Positions 1 through 9,591 of a stretch of DNA of 64,000 nucleotides are shown one piece after another. The DNA is from Scolanthus callimorphus. Its lineage: Eukaryota; Cnidaria; Anthozoa; Actiniaria; Edwardsiidae. The notes under the pieces were generated by a model, which saw only the letters and a list, made by a program, of their open reading frames with translations, was not told the DNA's origin and made no database searches. Positions within the stretch are counted from its first letter, which is position 1. Each line of letters opens with the position of its first letter. The position numbers and the translations under genes are program-made. The DNA lies in contig CM066917.1 in assembly GCA_033964015.1 (NCBI GenBank), positions 30,021,951 through 30,085,950 of the forward strand. The letters are read 5' to 3'.

Positions 1-435
1 CGGCTATTTTTGTAATAGTTATATCCCAGGCAGCATTTCTGTTTTTCATGTAATAAATATGTGATGGCAAGTTTCTTCCAATCAGAAATATAAACATTTT
101 GAGCCGCTTTACTACAGTGTTTTTCCTATTACTATCCAGTCACCATAAAAGTAAAAACAAAGAACCGAACATGTGAATAAATTTTGTCATTTTTGTTGCA
201 GCGATTTGTTCAACATGTAGAGGGGAACACTACAAAATATAAGAGAGAACAAGGCGGGGCAGCAGGTACTATTCTCTTTTCAATGCGATCATTCCGTAGC
301 CCCAGTTGTATCATGAAAATTGTTGCACATAACCAAGATTTATATGTTGCTTGCTATTATGAAATGCTCTGTAGCCATGCACACTGATAATAAACAACGG
401 TGCCAGCCGTTTTCAAATTTTCCCCCTTTTTCACA
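1..435. other. Left edge, no confident gene
   Basis: AT-rich sequence. The only gene-like signal is a possible 64-nt exon at 202-265, with a pyrimidine-AG in front and a GT behind, which I could not match to any family. It might be a 5' exon of the large ORF at 698 or an exon of the FBXO31-like gene, but phase and sequence support neither. Confidence 0.3.
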
Positions 436-610
436 GGGGCGTAGCCAGGAATTTTGGTTGGGGGTGGGGGGGGGGGGGGGTGGGATAGTGAAAACATGGG
501 ACGAAAATTTTCAAATTTCCTCAGGCAAATACAGTAAATGTATGGGAAAATCTCCCGAGAAAGGGGGGCGGCGCGGTCCCATGTGCCCCCCCCCCCCCCG
601 GCTACGCCCC
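436..610. mobile_element. MITE, GGGGCGTAGCC family, copy 1
   Basis: A 175-bp element with terminal inverted repeats GGGGCGTAGCC / GGCTACGCCCC and G- and C-homopolymers just inside the ends. The core (about 485-550) recurs in reverse orientation at 4743-4903 and in the same orientation at 54917-55078, with a degenerate copy near 27945. No coding capacity. The family is non-autonomous; its parent transposase is not visible here. Confidence 0.8.
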
Positions 611-697
611 AAGGCGTTAATGGTCATATGGTATTTTTCATGTCAATAATTTATAACTGGAATATTTTATTGGATATCATTCTAGCAAGCTGTTGCT

Positions 698-3382
698 ATG
701 GCATCGCAAATTGCGGAGTCTACTACAGTTGCTGCGGGAAGAACATCGCCTATGGTTGTGACCGAAGACGTTACTACCATGAGTGAAGATACGACGACAG
801 TTTCGTCACAATCACAGTCATCCCAGGCTTCAGTACCAGAAGAAGAGCTTAGTATATGGGTGGACGAGATGGAGGACCAAAATACCAAAAGGCAGAAACT
901 TAACGAAGCCGTTACTAATATATCTGATGGGCGTTATAGCCCTGTAATGTCCACCCTTAACACTGCCTGGGACGACGTCTCCTACAGTCATCAGCGCTAT
1001 TATATGCGGAAAGTACGGGAAAGCATAGCTGCCTCTCTATCTGTTATCGCACCCGGCCAGGAGAACTTATTGTGGCAGGCGGTAAAGGGAGGAGAACTTT
1101 TTGATGCACAGAAGAATGAGCAGGGAAAACGCAAGTATTTTGATCCGCATTCACGTCTTGTCGAGGATTTGATCAAAGCTTATGAGCAAGCGGATCATTG
1201 GCGCACAAAACGCCAAATCCTTTCTCTCTTTGCAGATGATTTTTCAAGATCAGATCTGCAAGTTATGATACCAGGCCTCTCTAAATGGCGCATCGATGAA
1301 GCTCGCCGTCACGCCACAGAAGCCGGCAAAGGGCAGCCAGTACCAGAGATCACCCACTATCGGGCCAGGATAGATTACGATAAAGTGGATCATTTTATTG
1401 AATACATTTCCAGGCCAGAATTTATGCAGGATATGGCTTTCGGGACAAAAACACTCAAACTTGATTCTGGGGAGCGCTTACTCATACCTGCAGTTATAAG
1501 GACGGTAATCCCATCGCGTATTATCAGCCAATGTGTAGAACATTGTAAGATTGAAGATTTCCTGCCAGCGGGTGAGCGCTCGCTGTACCGAATGATTGAG
1601 GTATGTTCTGCCTCTATGCAGAAATCCCTACAAGGGCTGGACAATACAGCTTCAGAGGGTGCCGATGCATTTGATCAGATCAACACCATGTTAGAGACAG
1701 TCGGAGGTCAAGGTGTTGACATAGAATCGCTTGCGAGCCAGTTAAAGCGTGGCAAGCGTTACTTGAAAACTGACTTCAAGACACATATCGGACGAGAAGA
1801 GCACTGTGGTGATCACTGTTCTGCCTATGCGCTATGTGATAGTAAGAACAGAGAATTTACAGAAGAATGCACGCATCAACACGATGTAGATTGTGAGCGA
1901 TGTGAAAGCTTAGAAAGCGCTCTTAAGGATGTGGCAACGATCCTAGAAAATGCAGAAATGACGGAACAAGAAAGAGCAATACACAAGTTTGAGTTGAAGA
2001 ATTGGGTGCGTGACATTCACGCGTGGAAGGCTCACTTACTGAGGTCAAGTCATCAGGACGAAGCCAAACAAGACGCACTCAAGAAGCTCGACAAGACATC
2101 ATGTCTGGCGATAATTGATTGGGCAATGAAGTTTCTTCCTTTACAATATAGGGAGCAGATGAGTGACTTCTTTGGAAAGAGAGGCAGAAGCTGGCACATT
2201 AGTGCAGTAATAACTAAGCCAACGCCGGAAAGCAAGTTCGACGTTGATTGTTTTGTGCATATCTTTAACAACTGTAATCAAGACAGCTTTGCAGTTCTTT
2301 CGGTAATAGAGGACCTACTGTTTAAAGTCAAAGACGAGTACCCAGATGTATCACAAGTTTTCTTGAGATCTGATAACGCCGGGTGCTACAAGAGCGGTCC
2401 TCTGTTGATCAGCATTAGAGAAGTTGGACAGCGAACTGGTGTCAGACCGCTTCGATACGATTTTTCTGACCCACAGGCTGGTAAAGATATATGTGATAGG
2501 AAGGCCGCCTCGATGAAAGCACACATCAAGCGCTGGGTAAACGAGAAGCATGACGTTACTACAGCGGAGGACATGAAAACGGCGTTGGAATCACATGGTG
2601 GCATAAAGGGGTGCAAGGCGTCGGTTGTGGCGGTGGATGCGACAAAAGAAAGCAACGCAAATAACAAGATTCCGAACATCAGTCTTCTGAATAACTTTCA
2701 GTACGAGGAGGAGGGCATCCGAGTATGGAAAGCATACAACATCGGGCCTGGACGCCTTATCCCTTATGATGAGCTAGTCGTTTCAGAACAAGGAGAAACA
2801 CGGCTGAAGATTATCAAGCCCTTTAGTCAAACCGGACAAAAAGGGCAAGTCGGAGAACACGTCAGATCGAAATCTGAAATCTACTCTTGTCAAGAAACTG
2901 GCTGTATCTTGACGTTCAAGACCCAGGCGGAGGCAGACGAACATATGGACACTGGCAGTCATAGACTTGGGGTGGAATGTGAGTCGATGTATGACCGCAT
3001 TCGCAGAAAATGGGCAGGAGTTGTGACAGGAGTAACGCTCGCCTCAAGTTTTCCTTCGACGTCAGCACAAGAAGGGAGCTCAAGCGACTCAGTCACAACT
3101 GAGCCCAGACAGAAGGGTTGGGCTCTCAAGATAACAAAACGGCCGTCTAGAATGTCGGAAAAAGTTAAATCCTTCCTGCAATCCAAGTTTGTAGATGGGG
3201 CAAGAACGGGAAACAAAGCTGACCCTGTGCAACTAGCAAGGGAAATGAAAACCGCCCAAGCTGAAGACGGAGAATTGGTATTCACTCCCGATGAGTGGAG
3301 AACCCCTCGAAACCCCGAAACAGATAAGCAGCCTTTTCTCGCGTTTAAGAGCCGCACAGCGCCAAGGGGGTATAGCCGATGA
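698..3382 (+). CDS. Large intronless ORF, putative DDE-type transposase-like protein (894 aa)
   Basis: A single uninterrupted 894-codon frame starting MASQIAESTT. I do not recognise a named family. Visible parts are a Ser/Thr-rich N-terminus (about residues 1-50), a Cys/His-rich cluster (about 365-410) of the zinc-binding type, and a core whose acidic residues look like a DDE/D nuclease: D in IIDWAMKFLP (about 472), D in RSDNAGCYKSG (about 559) and D in DICDRKAA (about 599). A C2H2 finger (C-x4-C ... H-x5-H) sits near 731-750. An intronless long ORF surrounded by MITEs fits a DNA transposon or a domesticated derivative. No terminal inverted repeats of its own were found. The C-terminus probably runs on in another frame (next entry), so the stop at 3382 may follow a frameshift. 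The catalytic triad is inference. Confidence 0.7.
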   Translation: MASQIAESTTVAAGRTSPMVVTEDVTTMSEDTTTVSSQSQSSQASVPEEELSIWVDEMEDQNTKRQKLNEAVTNISDGRYSPVMSTLNTAWDDVSYSHQRYYMRKVRESIAASLSVIAPGQENLLWQAVKGGELFDAQKNEQGKRKYFDPHSRLVEDLIKAYEQADHWRTKRQILSLFADDFSRSDLQVMIPGLSKWRIDEARRHATEAGKGQPVPEITHYRARIDYDKVDHFIEYISRPEFMQDMAFGTKTLKLDSGERLLIPAVIRTVIPSRIISQCVEHCKIEDFLPAGERSLYRMIEVCSASMQKSLQGLDNTASEGADAFDQINTMLETVGGQGVDIESLASQLKRGKRYLKTDFKTHIGREEHCGDHCSAYALCDSKNREFTEECTHQHDVDCERCESLESALKDVATILENAEMTEQERAIHKFELKNWVRDIHAWKAHLLRSSHQDEAKQDALKKLDKTSCLAIIDWAMKFLPLQYREQMSDFFGKRGRSWHISAVITKPTPESKFDVDCFVHIFNNCNQDSFAVLSVIEDLLFKVKDEYPDVSQVFLRSDNAGCYKSGPLLISIREVGQRTGVRPLRYDFSDPQAGKDICDRKAASMKAHIKRWVNEKHDVTTAEDMKTALESHGGIKGCKASVVAVDATKESNANNKIPNISLLNNFQYEEEGIRVWKAYNIGPGRLIPYDELVVSEQGETRLKIIKPFSQTGQKGQVGEHVRSKSEIYSCQETGCILTFKTQAEADEHMDTGSHRLGVECESMYDRIRRKWAGVVTGVTLASSFPSTSAQEGSSSDSVTTEPRQKGWALKITKRPSRMSEKVKSFLQSKFVDGARTGNKADPVQLAREMKTAQAEDGELVFTPDEWRTPRNPETDKQPFLAFKSRTAPRGYSR

Positions 3383-3659
3383 GCTACTTGAAGAGGACAT
3401 AGAGGCCGCTGAGTCTGAGATGGAACTTCGAGAGCTAAGGAGCTTAGTTATTGATGACATGGAGAGCCCGAACCATCCGATCATAGTCCATGGACACAAT
3501 ATATGTGAGCTGATGAAGAAGTCCAAACTTATGTCACTCAAGCTTGCAGATCTTAAAGACATTTGTGAGGAATTGAAGCTAAACACCAATGGTCCAGCGT
3601 CAAGAAAAAAGACATTCTGCCTCGCGATTGAAGAATTTAACAAAACCTGCGAATGTTGA
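3291..3659 (+). pseudogene. Frame-shifted C-terminal part of the 698-3382 protein, SAP-like domain
   Basis: This ORF overlaps the end of the preceding one in another frame. The two frames pass through the same region with related reading (EWRTP in the first, TPKQISSLFSRL in the second), suggesting one protein interrupted by a one-base indel at about 3300-3320. The C-terminal 40 residues, with MSLKLADLKDICEEL followed by GPASRKKTF, have the hydrophobic spacing of a SAP DNA-binding helix-extended-helix. The frame ends at TGA 3657-3659. It could alternatively be a programmed frameshift product. Confidence 0.5.
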
Positions 3660-4742
3660 GTAGTCAAGACCCTATTAGGTGTTTCTCACGTAACGCCATT
3701 TTCATTACAGCGAATAGTTTTAGAGTGGATATGAAAATCATGGCATTTTTGTATTAATATTTTCCCCGAAAGCTTCAATTGTTGAAAAATATGAAGCGAA
3801 GGATCTCTATTTCTCTTTTTACAATGTTCAATCACATTTCTCCAAAATCGATCAAACACGGCAAAACAAACACAACATTTTAGTGTAAATGGTTCTACCG
3901 GTTGTTACTAATGACGTCATATCTCGTTACCATAGCAACACATCTCAGTCAAACTTGACCATTCAATGTATAAAGGCTCGTATATTTGAAATGTGAAATA
4001 ATTTGTTTCATGCAAACAAATTATTCTTTGGCACCTGTCAAAAACTTTGAGGGAAAATGTTGTCAGATTGCGGCCTGGCTAGGCATACTTTTGGAGTTTT
4101 CTTGAAACGGCATTGAAACTTGCCAACAAAGAGTTTGCTTTTTATTATTAACTAGGGAATGAGCTTGCAAAAAACAGTTTTATTTTTAAAATTCATTGCC
4201 GCACTTTTGAGAAAATTATTTTCAAAAATCACATAAATTTCGATTTTCAATTTGAGATGTTTAGCTGTCAACTTTGCGATCGCCGTATAAAGTCAAAATT
4301 AACGTATAATACTAATCTCGCTCAAGTAGTCGCCTTGAATAGCAAATAATTCGAATATAATATTTGGTTGGGAATTTACTATGCGTGCGGAATTTTATAA
4401 GCCATTGAAATTGGTCTTAATTTGGTCAGAAAATTGAGCCCCAAATGGTCAAAAACAAGGGGGGGTGGTCAAATCAGGGGGGGATAACGCGATCGACCTT
4501 AGTTTGCTACCAAACTTAATCATATCGGGTAGGTATCAATCGCTGAAAGTTTCATAAAAATCGGCCGACCCCCATCCGTAGCACCTGCCCGGTTCTTACA
4601 GACAATGACACTTAAAATGGTACCCTGGCCCCCTTAGACTGCTTGCAGCCCTTTCTTCTGTGAATGTCCATAAATTATTGCAGGAGTGTAGCTAGCTGTA
4701 CACCAATATGCATTTCCATACTTCATGAAATGCCCAGGGACA
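3660..4742. other. No gene seen
   Basis: AT-rich non-coding sequence after the large ORF. It contains one isolated X-box-like palindrome near 3928 (GTTACCATAGCAAC). No polyadenylation signal was recognised. Confidence 0.4.
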
Positions 4743-4903
4743 GGGGCGGAGCCAGGGGGGCCCAGGGGGTCGCCCCCCCCCCTTTCTCAGGAGATTTTCC
4801 CATACATTTACTGTATTTGCTGGGGGAAATGTGAAAATTTTCGTCCCATGTTTTCACTATCTGCCCCCCCCCCCCCCCCAACCAAAATTCCTGGCTATGC
4901 CCC
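4743..4903. mobile_element. MITE, GGGGCGTAGCC family, copy 2 (inverted)
   Basis: The reverse-orientation relative of the element at 436-610, with ends GGGGCGGAGCC and GGCTATGCCCC and the same internal core on the minus strand, plus C-homopolymers at both sides. It lies about 130 bp upstream of the FBXO31-like exon. Confidence 0.8.
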
Positions 4904-5032
4904 TGAGGGAGGTATTTTGCTCAGATGCCTTTTCTCACACAGGGCCAAGGTACCAGCACGATAAGGACAGCTATTTACTCAGGCTACCGAAATGTGAAAC
5001 ATTAACGATGACGCAACTTGTATTGTTTGCAG

Positions 5033-7177
5033 GGGGATCCCAACATCCCAGCAGGTCAAACAACATTTGATGTTGACCTTAGCTGTCCATTGAGAGAACC
5101 AGAAGAAGATGAGGCAGAAGAAGGGAATGCAGAGGAGAAAGAAGTGATAGAAGAGCAGCGGCCGAGGCTCCCTTCTCAGGGACATCCCTTTCATTTGCCA
5201 AGGGATACACTTCAGATTTTGATAGATACCCAGCAACATATGCCTGTAGGTGAGTATAATATATAGATTTAGCCACTGGCTAAAAGCGGAGCTCCCGGTT
5301 ACATATTTTTTTTAACGAGACAAAAAGGTTGCCATTGTACATGAATAGATAGCTTTGCACCGTTATACCACGTGACTAAGCACTTGTTCAGTCATCAATG
5401 ACGTCATACCACGTGACCATGCAGTTGCACCCCCCTTGCCACTTAGACAACTTCACCCAAGTTTGGTTTTCTGAGGTTCATCCCTTCTTGAGTTATATCA
5501 TGTTTCTCCTATGATGTCGTCATCAATGACGTCATACCACGTGACCTTACAGTTGCACCCCCCTTGCCACTTAGATAACTTCACCCAAGTTTGGTTGTCT
5601 GAAGTTCATCCCTTCTTGAGATATATCATTTTTCTGCTATGATGACGTCATCAATGACGTCATACCACGTGACCATGTAGTTGCACCCCCCTTGCCACTT
5701 AGACAACTTCACCCAAGTTTGGTTGTCTGAGGTTCATCCCTTCTTGAGATATATCAACATTCTGCTATGATGACGTCATCAATGACGTCATACCACGTGA
5801 CCATGTAGTTGCACCCCCCTTGCCACTTAGACAACTTCACCCAAGTTTGGTTGTCTGAGGTTCATCCCTTCTTGAGATATATCATTTTTCTGCTATGATG
5901 ACGTCATCAATGACGTCATACCACGTGACCATGTAGTTGCACCCCACTTGCCACTTAGACAACTTCACCCAAGTTTGGTTGTCTGAGGTTCATCCCTTCT
6001 TGAGATATATCATGTTTCTCCTATGATGACGTCATCAATGACGTCATACCACGTGACCATGCAATTGCACTCCCTTGCCACTTAGATAACTTCACCCAAG
6101 TTTGGTTGTCTGAGGTTCATCCCTTCTTGAGATATATCATTTTTCTCCTATGATGACGTCATACCACGTGACCATGTAGTTGCACCCCCTTGCCACTTAG
6201 ATAACTTCACCCAAGTTTGGTTGTCTGAGGTCCATCCCTTCCCGAGATTTGTTAATTTTCTTAGTATACCACAGGGTTCCCATGAGTTTCCGCGTACGGC
6301 GGACGGACGGACGGACGGACGGACGTACGCTATACCTTTTATTCAGGAAGAAACAAAAAAATTCATATCTCAAGAAGAGAACCACCTATGGCAACCAAAC
6401 TTGGACACATTCATCTTTTTGGCGATACCTTTTTAACGCCCTAGTCATTTGACTTGGCGTCGTCAATAACGTGAGCAGAATGAGCGAGAAACCCCATGAC
6501 GTTTGAAAATCAACTCCATACCTATGCCTGGACGTTATTTCCTTAGGTATGGTGCTCCGCTTGCGCGGGCCTTCGGCCCGCGCAGGAGCTCCGCTACAAT
6601 CAAACGAATAGCCTGATTGCTGGTTCTCCTGTGAAAGATTTAAGGATTCCTGTGGCACGAGCTACAGGTATCCTGAAAGCAAAGTTCTTGCAAAAATCCA
6701 CAGGTGAGGTATCCATTTAATTTGGAAGTAGTTGTTGATCTGCCACTCAAGAGATGCAGCTCTCGCACCTTTAGAGGCAATTAGATTCTTGCCCTGTTTT
6801 GCCTAGCACAGTTGCCTCTTGAATGTCTGCAACGGACACCAGCCAACCTGATTGGTTGAGAAGGTTTGTGTGGCGGAACAAAATAGATTGATAATACAAA
6901 AACTTAATCAAAAACATTTGTTACATGACTTACATCATTTTCCAAGAGGATATTGTTTCATTTTCTCTTGATCATTTATATTTTCCTGTTATCTGGTCAT
7001 GAATGTTTTACCAGGTATCAAGGGGTTGGCCAAGTTGCGTACCACAACTATACAAATCCAAGTTTATCTCCTGGGGAGATGGTGGTGTTCAATGAAGAAC
7101 TGTTGGGTTTCCTGTGGCACGAGCTGTATTCACTCAGTATGTTCAGTCGATGCACTGAACCATTTTTAGAGGTTTAG
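5033..7177 (+). CDS. FBXO31-like F-box protein, 3' exons only (partial)
   Basis: C-terminal exons of an SCF ubiquitin-ligase substrate receptor. Exon 5033-5249 follows TTTGCAG, begins GDPNIPAGQ (an FBXO31 signature), continues through an acidic Glu-rich insert to GHPFHLP and ends at a GTGAGT donor. The last exon, 7015-7177, follows TTTTACCAG and reads YQGVGQVAYHNYTNPS, then GFLWHELYSLSMFSR and TEPFLEV-stop, colinear with the FBXO31 segment carrying YGTG, FGFVWLEL and FSLYSR. A likely intermediate exon is 6612-6703, in the frame reading ESKVLAKIHR; its 3' phase fits the last exon but its 5' phase does not fit exon 5033-5249, so an exon may be missing or a base lost. The tail is shorter than in vertebrates. 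The F-box itself is not in the window. In vertebrates the protein directs substrates such as cyclin D1 to degradation. Confidence 0.72.
5380..6245. repeat. CRE/E-box tandem satellite, ~120-bp unit, about 7 copies
   Basis: Imperfect tandem copies, each with TGACGTCATCAATGACGTCA, TACCACGTGACC, a C-run plus TTGCCACTTAGA and CACCCAAGTTTGGTT. Each unit therefore carries two TGACGTCA palindromes and a CACGTG E-box. The array lies in an intron of the FBXO31-like gene. Related units occur in reverse orientation at about 50630-50960. Confidence 0.9.
6300..6325. repeat. (GGAC)n microsatellite
   Basis: About six GGAC units immediately following the satellite array and a CGTACGGC motif. Confidence 0.9.
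6563..6583. other. GC-rich perfect hairpin
   Basis: GCGCGGGCC and GGCCCGCGC separated by TTC form a 9-bp GC-only stem. It is flanked by outer GCTCCGC / GGAGC sequences. Its role is unknown; it may be part of a small palindromic element. Confidence 0.6.
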
Positions 7178-7730
7178 TATTCACGTGGTAAATGCACCAG
7201 AAGATTGTCCGCGCCATACCTTGTAAGAGCGGATCTCGTATGGCTGTGAAAAGGTACCAGCGTGTTCCGTGGCGTGTCCGCGCCACCCCGGTGTTGTGTC
7301 GTGTCGTGCCGTCACAAAGATTTCTATGATGACGTCATTAGACTACCCTCTTGCGCACCTTGCAAATAGGCTCTGGCCACGCCCCTGAACACGCTACAGC
7401 CACGGCGCGGGACGGAACTTCGCTTCTCGTGAACTTTAAGCCAACCCGAAATGACTGATCAACCAATTCAGGTATGGCCGTGACCGTAGCGTGTCTGTTG
7501 TATGCTCTATGCCGTGCCGTGATTTGGCTGAATATTCACGAGAAGGCGAGGTTCCGTGCCTCACCGTACCGTGCCTTTTCACAAACATCCGAAATGTGCT
7601 CCATATGTTTCTTTTTACGCGACCAATGCTATATTCGTACTTCCTTCGCGCGCCTCCTTCGAGTTCAATCTGAGTGATTTCCATGTTAGCGTGACTTTCA
7701 GCTGACGGCCGGGCTGACTGTAGCCTGAAT

Positions 7731-7808
7731 TTCAGCTGTCTTTTCTTCCTATGCACTCCAAAACGAGTATTGGAGTGTAGGAAGCAAAGACCGCTGAAAT
7801 TCAGGCTA
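7731..7808. repeat. Hairpin MITE-like element
   Basis: TAGCCTGAATTTCAGC at the left end is mirrored by GCTGAAATTCAGGCTA at the right, enclosing TCTTCCTA...TAGGAAG pairs: a 78-bp foldback. Confidence 0.75.
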
Positions 7809-8834
7809 AGCTGACTGCTGAATGGCTTCCTCGACAGCCAATCGCAAACCAAGTAAAACTAATATCACGCGGTGAGCACGTGACTGGTTTCTTTGTAAGC
7901 CATGCGGCGAGCACGTGATCTTAAGATACACAGCTGCGTTGAGTTCAAAATTTGATTGGTTGACTAAAACTATGACTAAAATGAGGGACTAATGAGAATG
8001 CAAAGTAAACGGAAATGCATTGTTCGACACTCATCTGAAAATCGTGTAGGGATTATTTATTCATAACCATAATAAGGGTGCACATTTCAATCAAGGTATT
8101 TAATTGTAGATAGGTAGCATTTTCTATTTATGAGAGCTGATTAGGTTTGTAGACTAACTTATAGCTAACAGAATATCCAATCTTTGTGTGATAAAATAAA
8201 TTAAATTAGTGCTCTTTCAAGTTTTATATCCTCGCGTTTGAGGGTTATTCTCTCCTCCGCGTTTGAGGGTTGTCGCAGGCCCTCCCCTCACCTTCCCTTT
8301 CCTCTTTTTCCAGGGGGGAGGTGAGGGGAGGACCCTTGGCGCGCGAGGATTTGTCGGCAGACGATCAAGGGTCGATTCTCTTGCTGTTTGCAATCCTTTA
8401 TTTGGCGAACGCCCGTAAATACAAGAGAAAAATTGGTATTCAAGAAAATACAAGAGAAAAGCTTTTGTTCACCTACGCGCCTTGTTTGGCAGTAGTCTAG
8501 GCCAGGGCTCATATTTATGAGCTTATATTTATGAGCCCCTGTCTAGGCCGATTCTGATTGGCTCATACTTTCTTTTATAAAATACGAGCGGTGATTTTTG
8601 GGTAGGGGTGTGCGGCCGAGGTCTCCAATACCTGACCCTATCAGAGACCCAAATTCTTCCTTATTTATACCGGCAACCATAGACCTACAAGCAGGGGCAA
8701 ATTAGCCCCTGCCTACAGTTAAAATTGTATATCCTACCGCAGACTTAAAGTTAGTCAAATGTTTAAATCGTGTAATTAAAATAAACGCCTGTCTTTATAG
8801 TTAAATGACTAAATGCGGGGGGTGGGAGGGGGAG

Positions 8835-8965
8835 TGGGGGGCTGGGGACTCCCCTATTGGGGCGGGGCAGCTTGGCGGGGTGCTCGTCGGGAACTTTCGA
8901 TTTTACCCCTAAAAGGTACCTAAAATGGCGTCGCTAAGTTTATTTTGACCCTAAAAGGTACCAAC
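8835..8965. repeat. Dispersed repeat, copy A
   Basis: Contains GGGTGCTCGTCGGGAACTTT, then ACCCCTAAAAGGTACC and a second CCTAAAAGGTACC. The same order recurs at 62075-62290 inside an intron of the small secreted gene. Confidence 0.75.
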
Positions 8966-9162
8966 AAAATGTTTACGAGGGAAAATACTAACGCGTTTTC
9001 AAAAGTATTCGTTTTCAAACTTATACGGATACGATGCGTGTTGGTATGGACGGGAGATTTAGCTCTAAACAAGCGATCAGTTTTATTTGATGTTGACGCG
9101 TGCAAGATAGTATCAAGTGGTACAGTTGACGTCATGGCGTTTTCATTTTTATACGGATTCGA

Positions 9163-9253
9163 CCGTCCACACTAACGATCTGAACGGATTCGTTTTTATT
9201 CACTTTCGAGAGTACAGATTCGATGAAAACGATCAGCATGTTAGTGTGGACGG
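9163..9253. repeat. CCGTCCACACTAAC hairpin element
   Basis: CCGTCCACACTAACGATC at 9163 pairs with GATCAGCATGTTAGTGTGGACGG ending at 9253. Earlier sequence from 8945 has related ACGGATACGA stretches and may belong to the same MITE. Confidence 0.65.
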
Positions 9254-9308
9254 AAGGCCTAAACAGTCGCGATTTTTGTCGCAGAGATTTCAAACCCTCT
9301 TTGCCCTC

Positions 9309-9348
9309 TTTGCTCCGACGAAGGGCTAACGCTCGAAACGTCAGCAAA
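9309..9348 (+). ncRNA. Hammerhead-ribozyme-like motif, Penelope-type element remnant
   Basis: The 40-nt block folds as a type I-like hammerhead. Stem I is UUUGCU with AGCAAA, the first core strand is CCGACGA (canonical CUGANGA, so U4 is C), stem II is GGGC-UAAC-GCUC, the second core strand is GAAA, and stem III is a minimal C/G pair followed by UC. It is followed by AAACACCATTTTT...CACGGCGTTTAACATAAAT and a GTT repeat, which is repeated palindromically at 47858-48036. Hammerheads of this minimal form are established in the terminal repeats of Penelope-like retroelements. With one core substitution, activity is doubtful. Confidence 0.5.
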
Positions 9349-9591
9349 ACACCATTTTTCCACGGCGTTTAACATAAATCTCAACCCTTGGTTGTTGTTG
9401 TTCAGATTTCAAACATGTTCGAAACTCTTTGCAACTTCATGCGATTTGAAGAATAGAGCAGAGCACAGATTTGCTCGTTTACACTACTGAGAGTTGAAAT
9501 CAGTTGGAATTGCAACTCCGCGCGAAAAAAATCGCCGCGACAAATGCAAAAAAATTGCAAGTGACGTGAAATCGAAAATGGAATGTGATGT

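Larger units (their letters stand above)
7178..9162. other. Intergenic, small repeats only
   Basis: No coding exon supported. It holds CCGTGCC-rich short repeats (7250-7570), a hairpin element at 7731-7808, an inverted repeat of GGCCCTCCCCTCACC near 8277-8335, two ATTTATGAGC copies near 8510-8540 and the dispersed repeat at 8835-8965. Confidence 0.5.

Noticed and set aside
202..265. Possible 64-nt exon with AG and GT borders
   Set aside because: Its translation (RFVQHVEGNTTKYKREQGG) matches no FBXO31 segment I know and its phase does not fit the exon at 5033.
7436..7852. 138-codon minus-strand ORF
   Set aside because: Spans a hairpin element and low-complexity GTGCC repeats, shows no recognisable domain and has no splice context.
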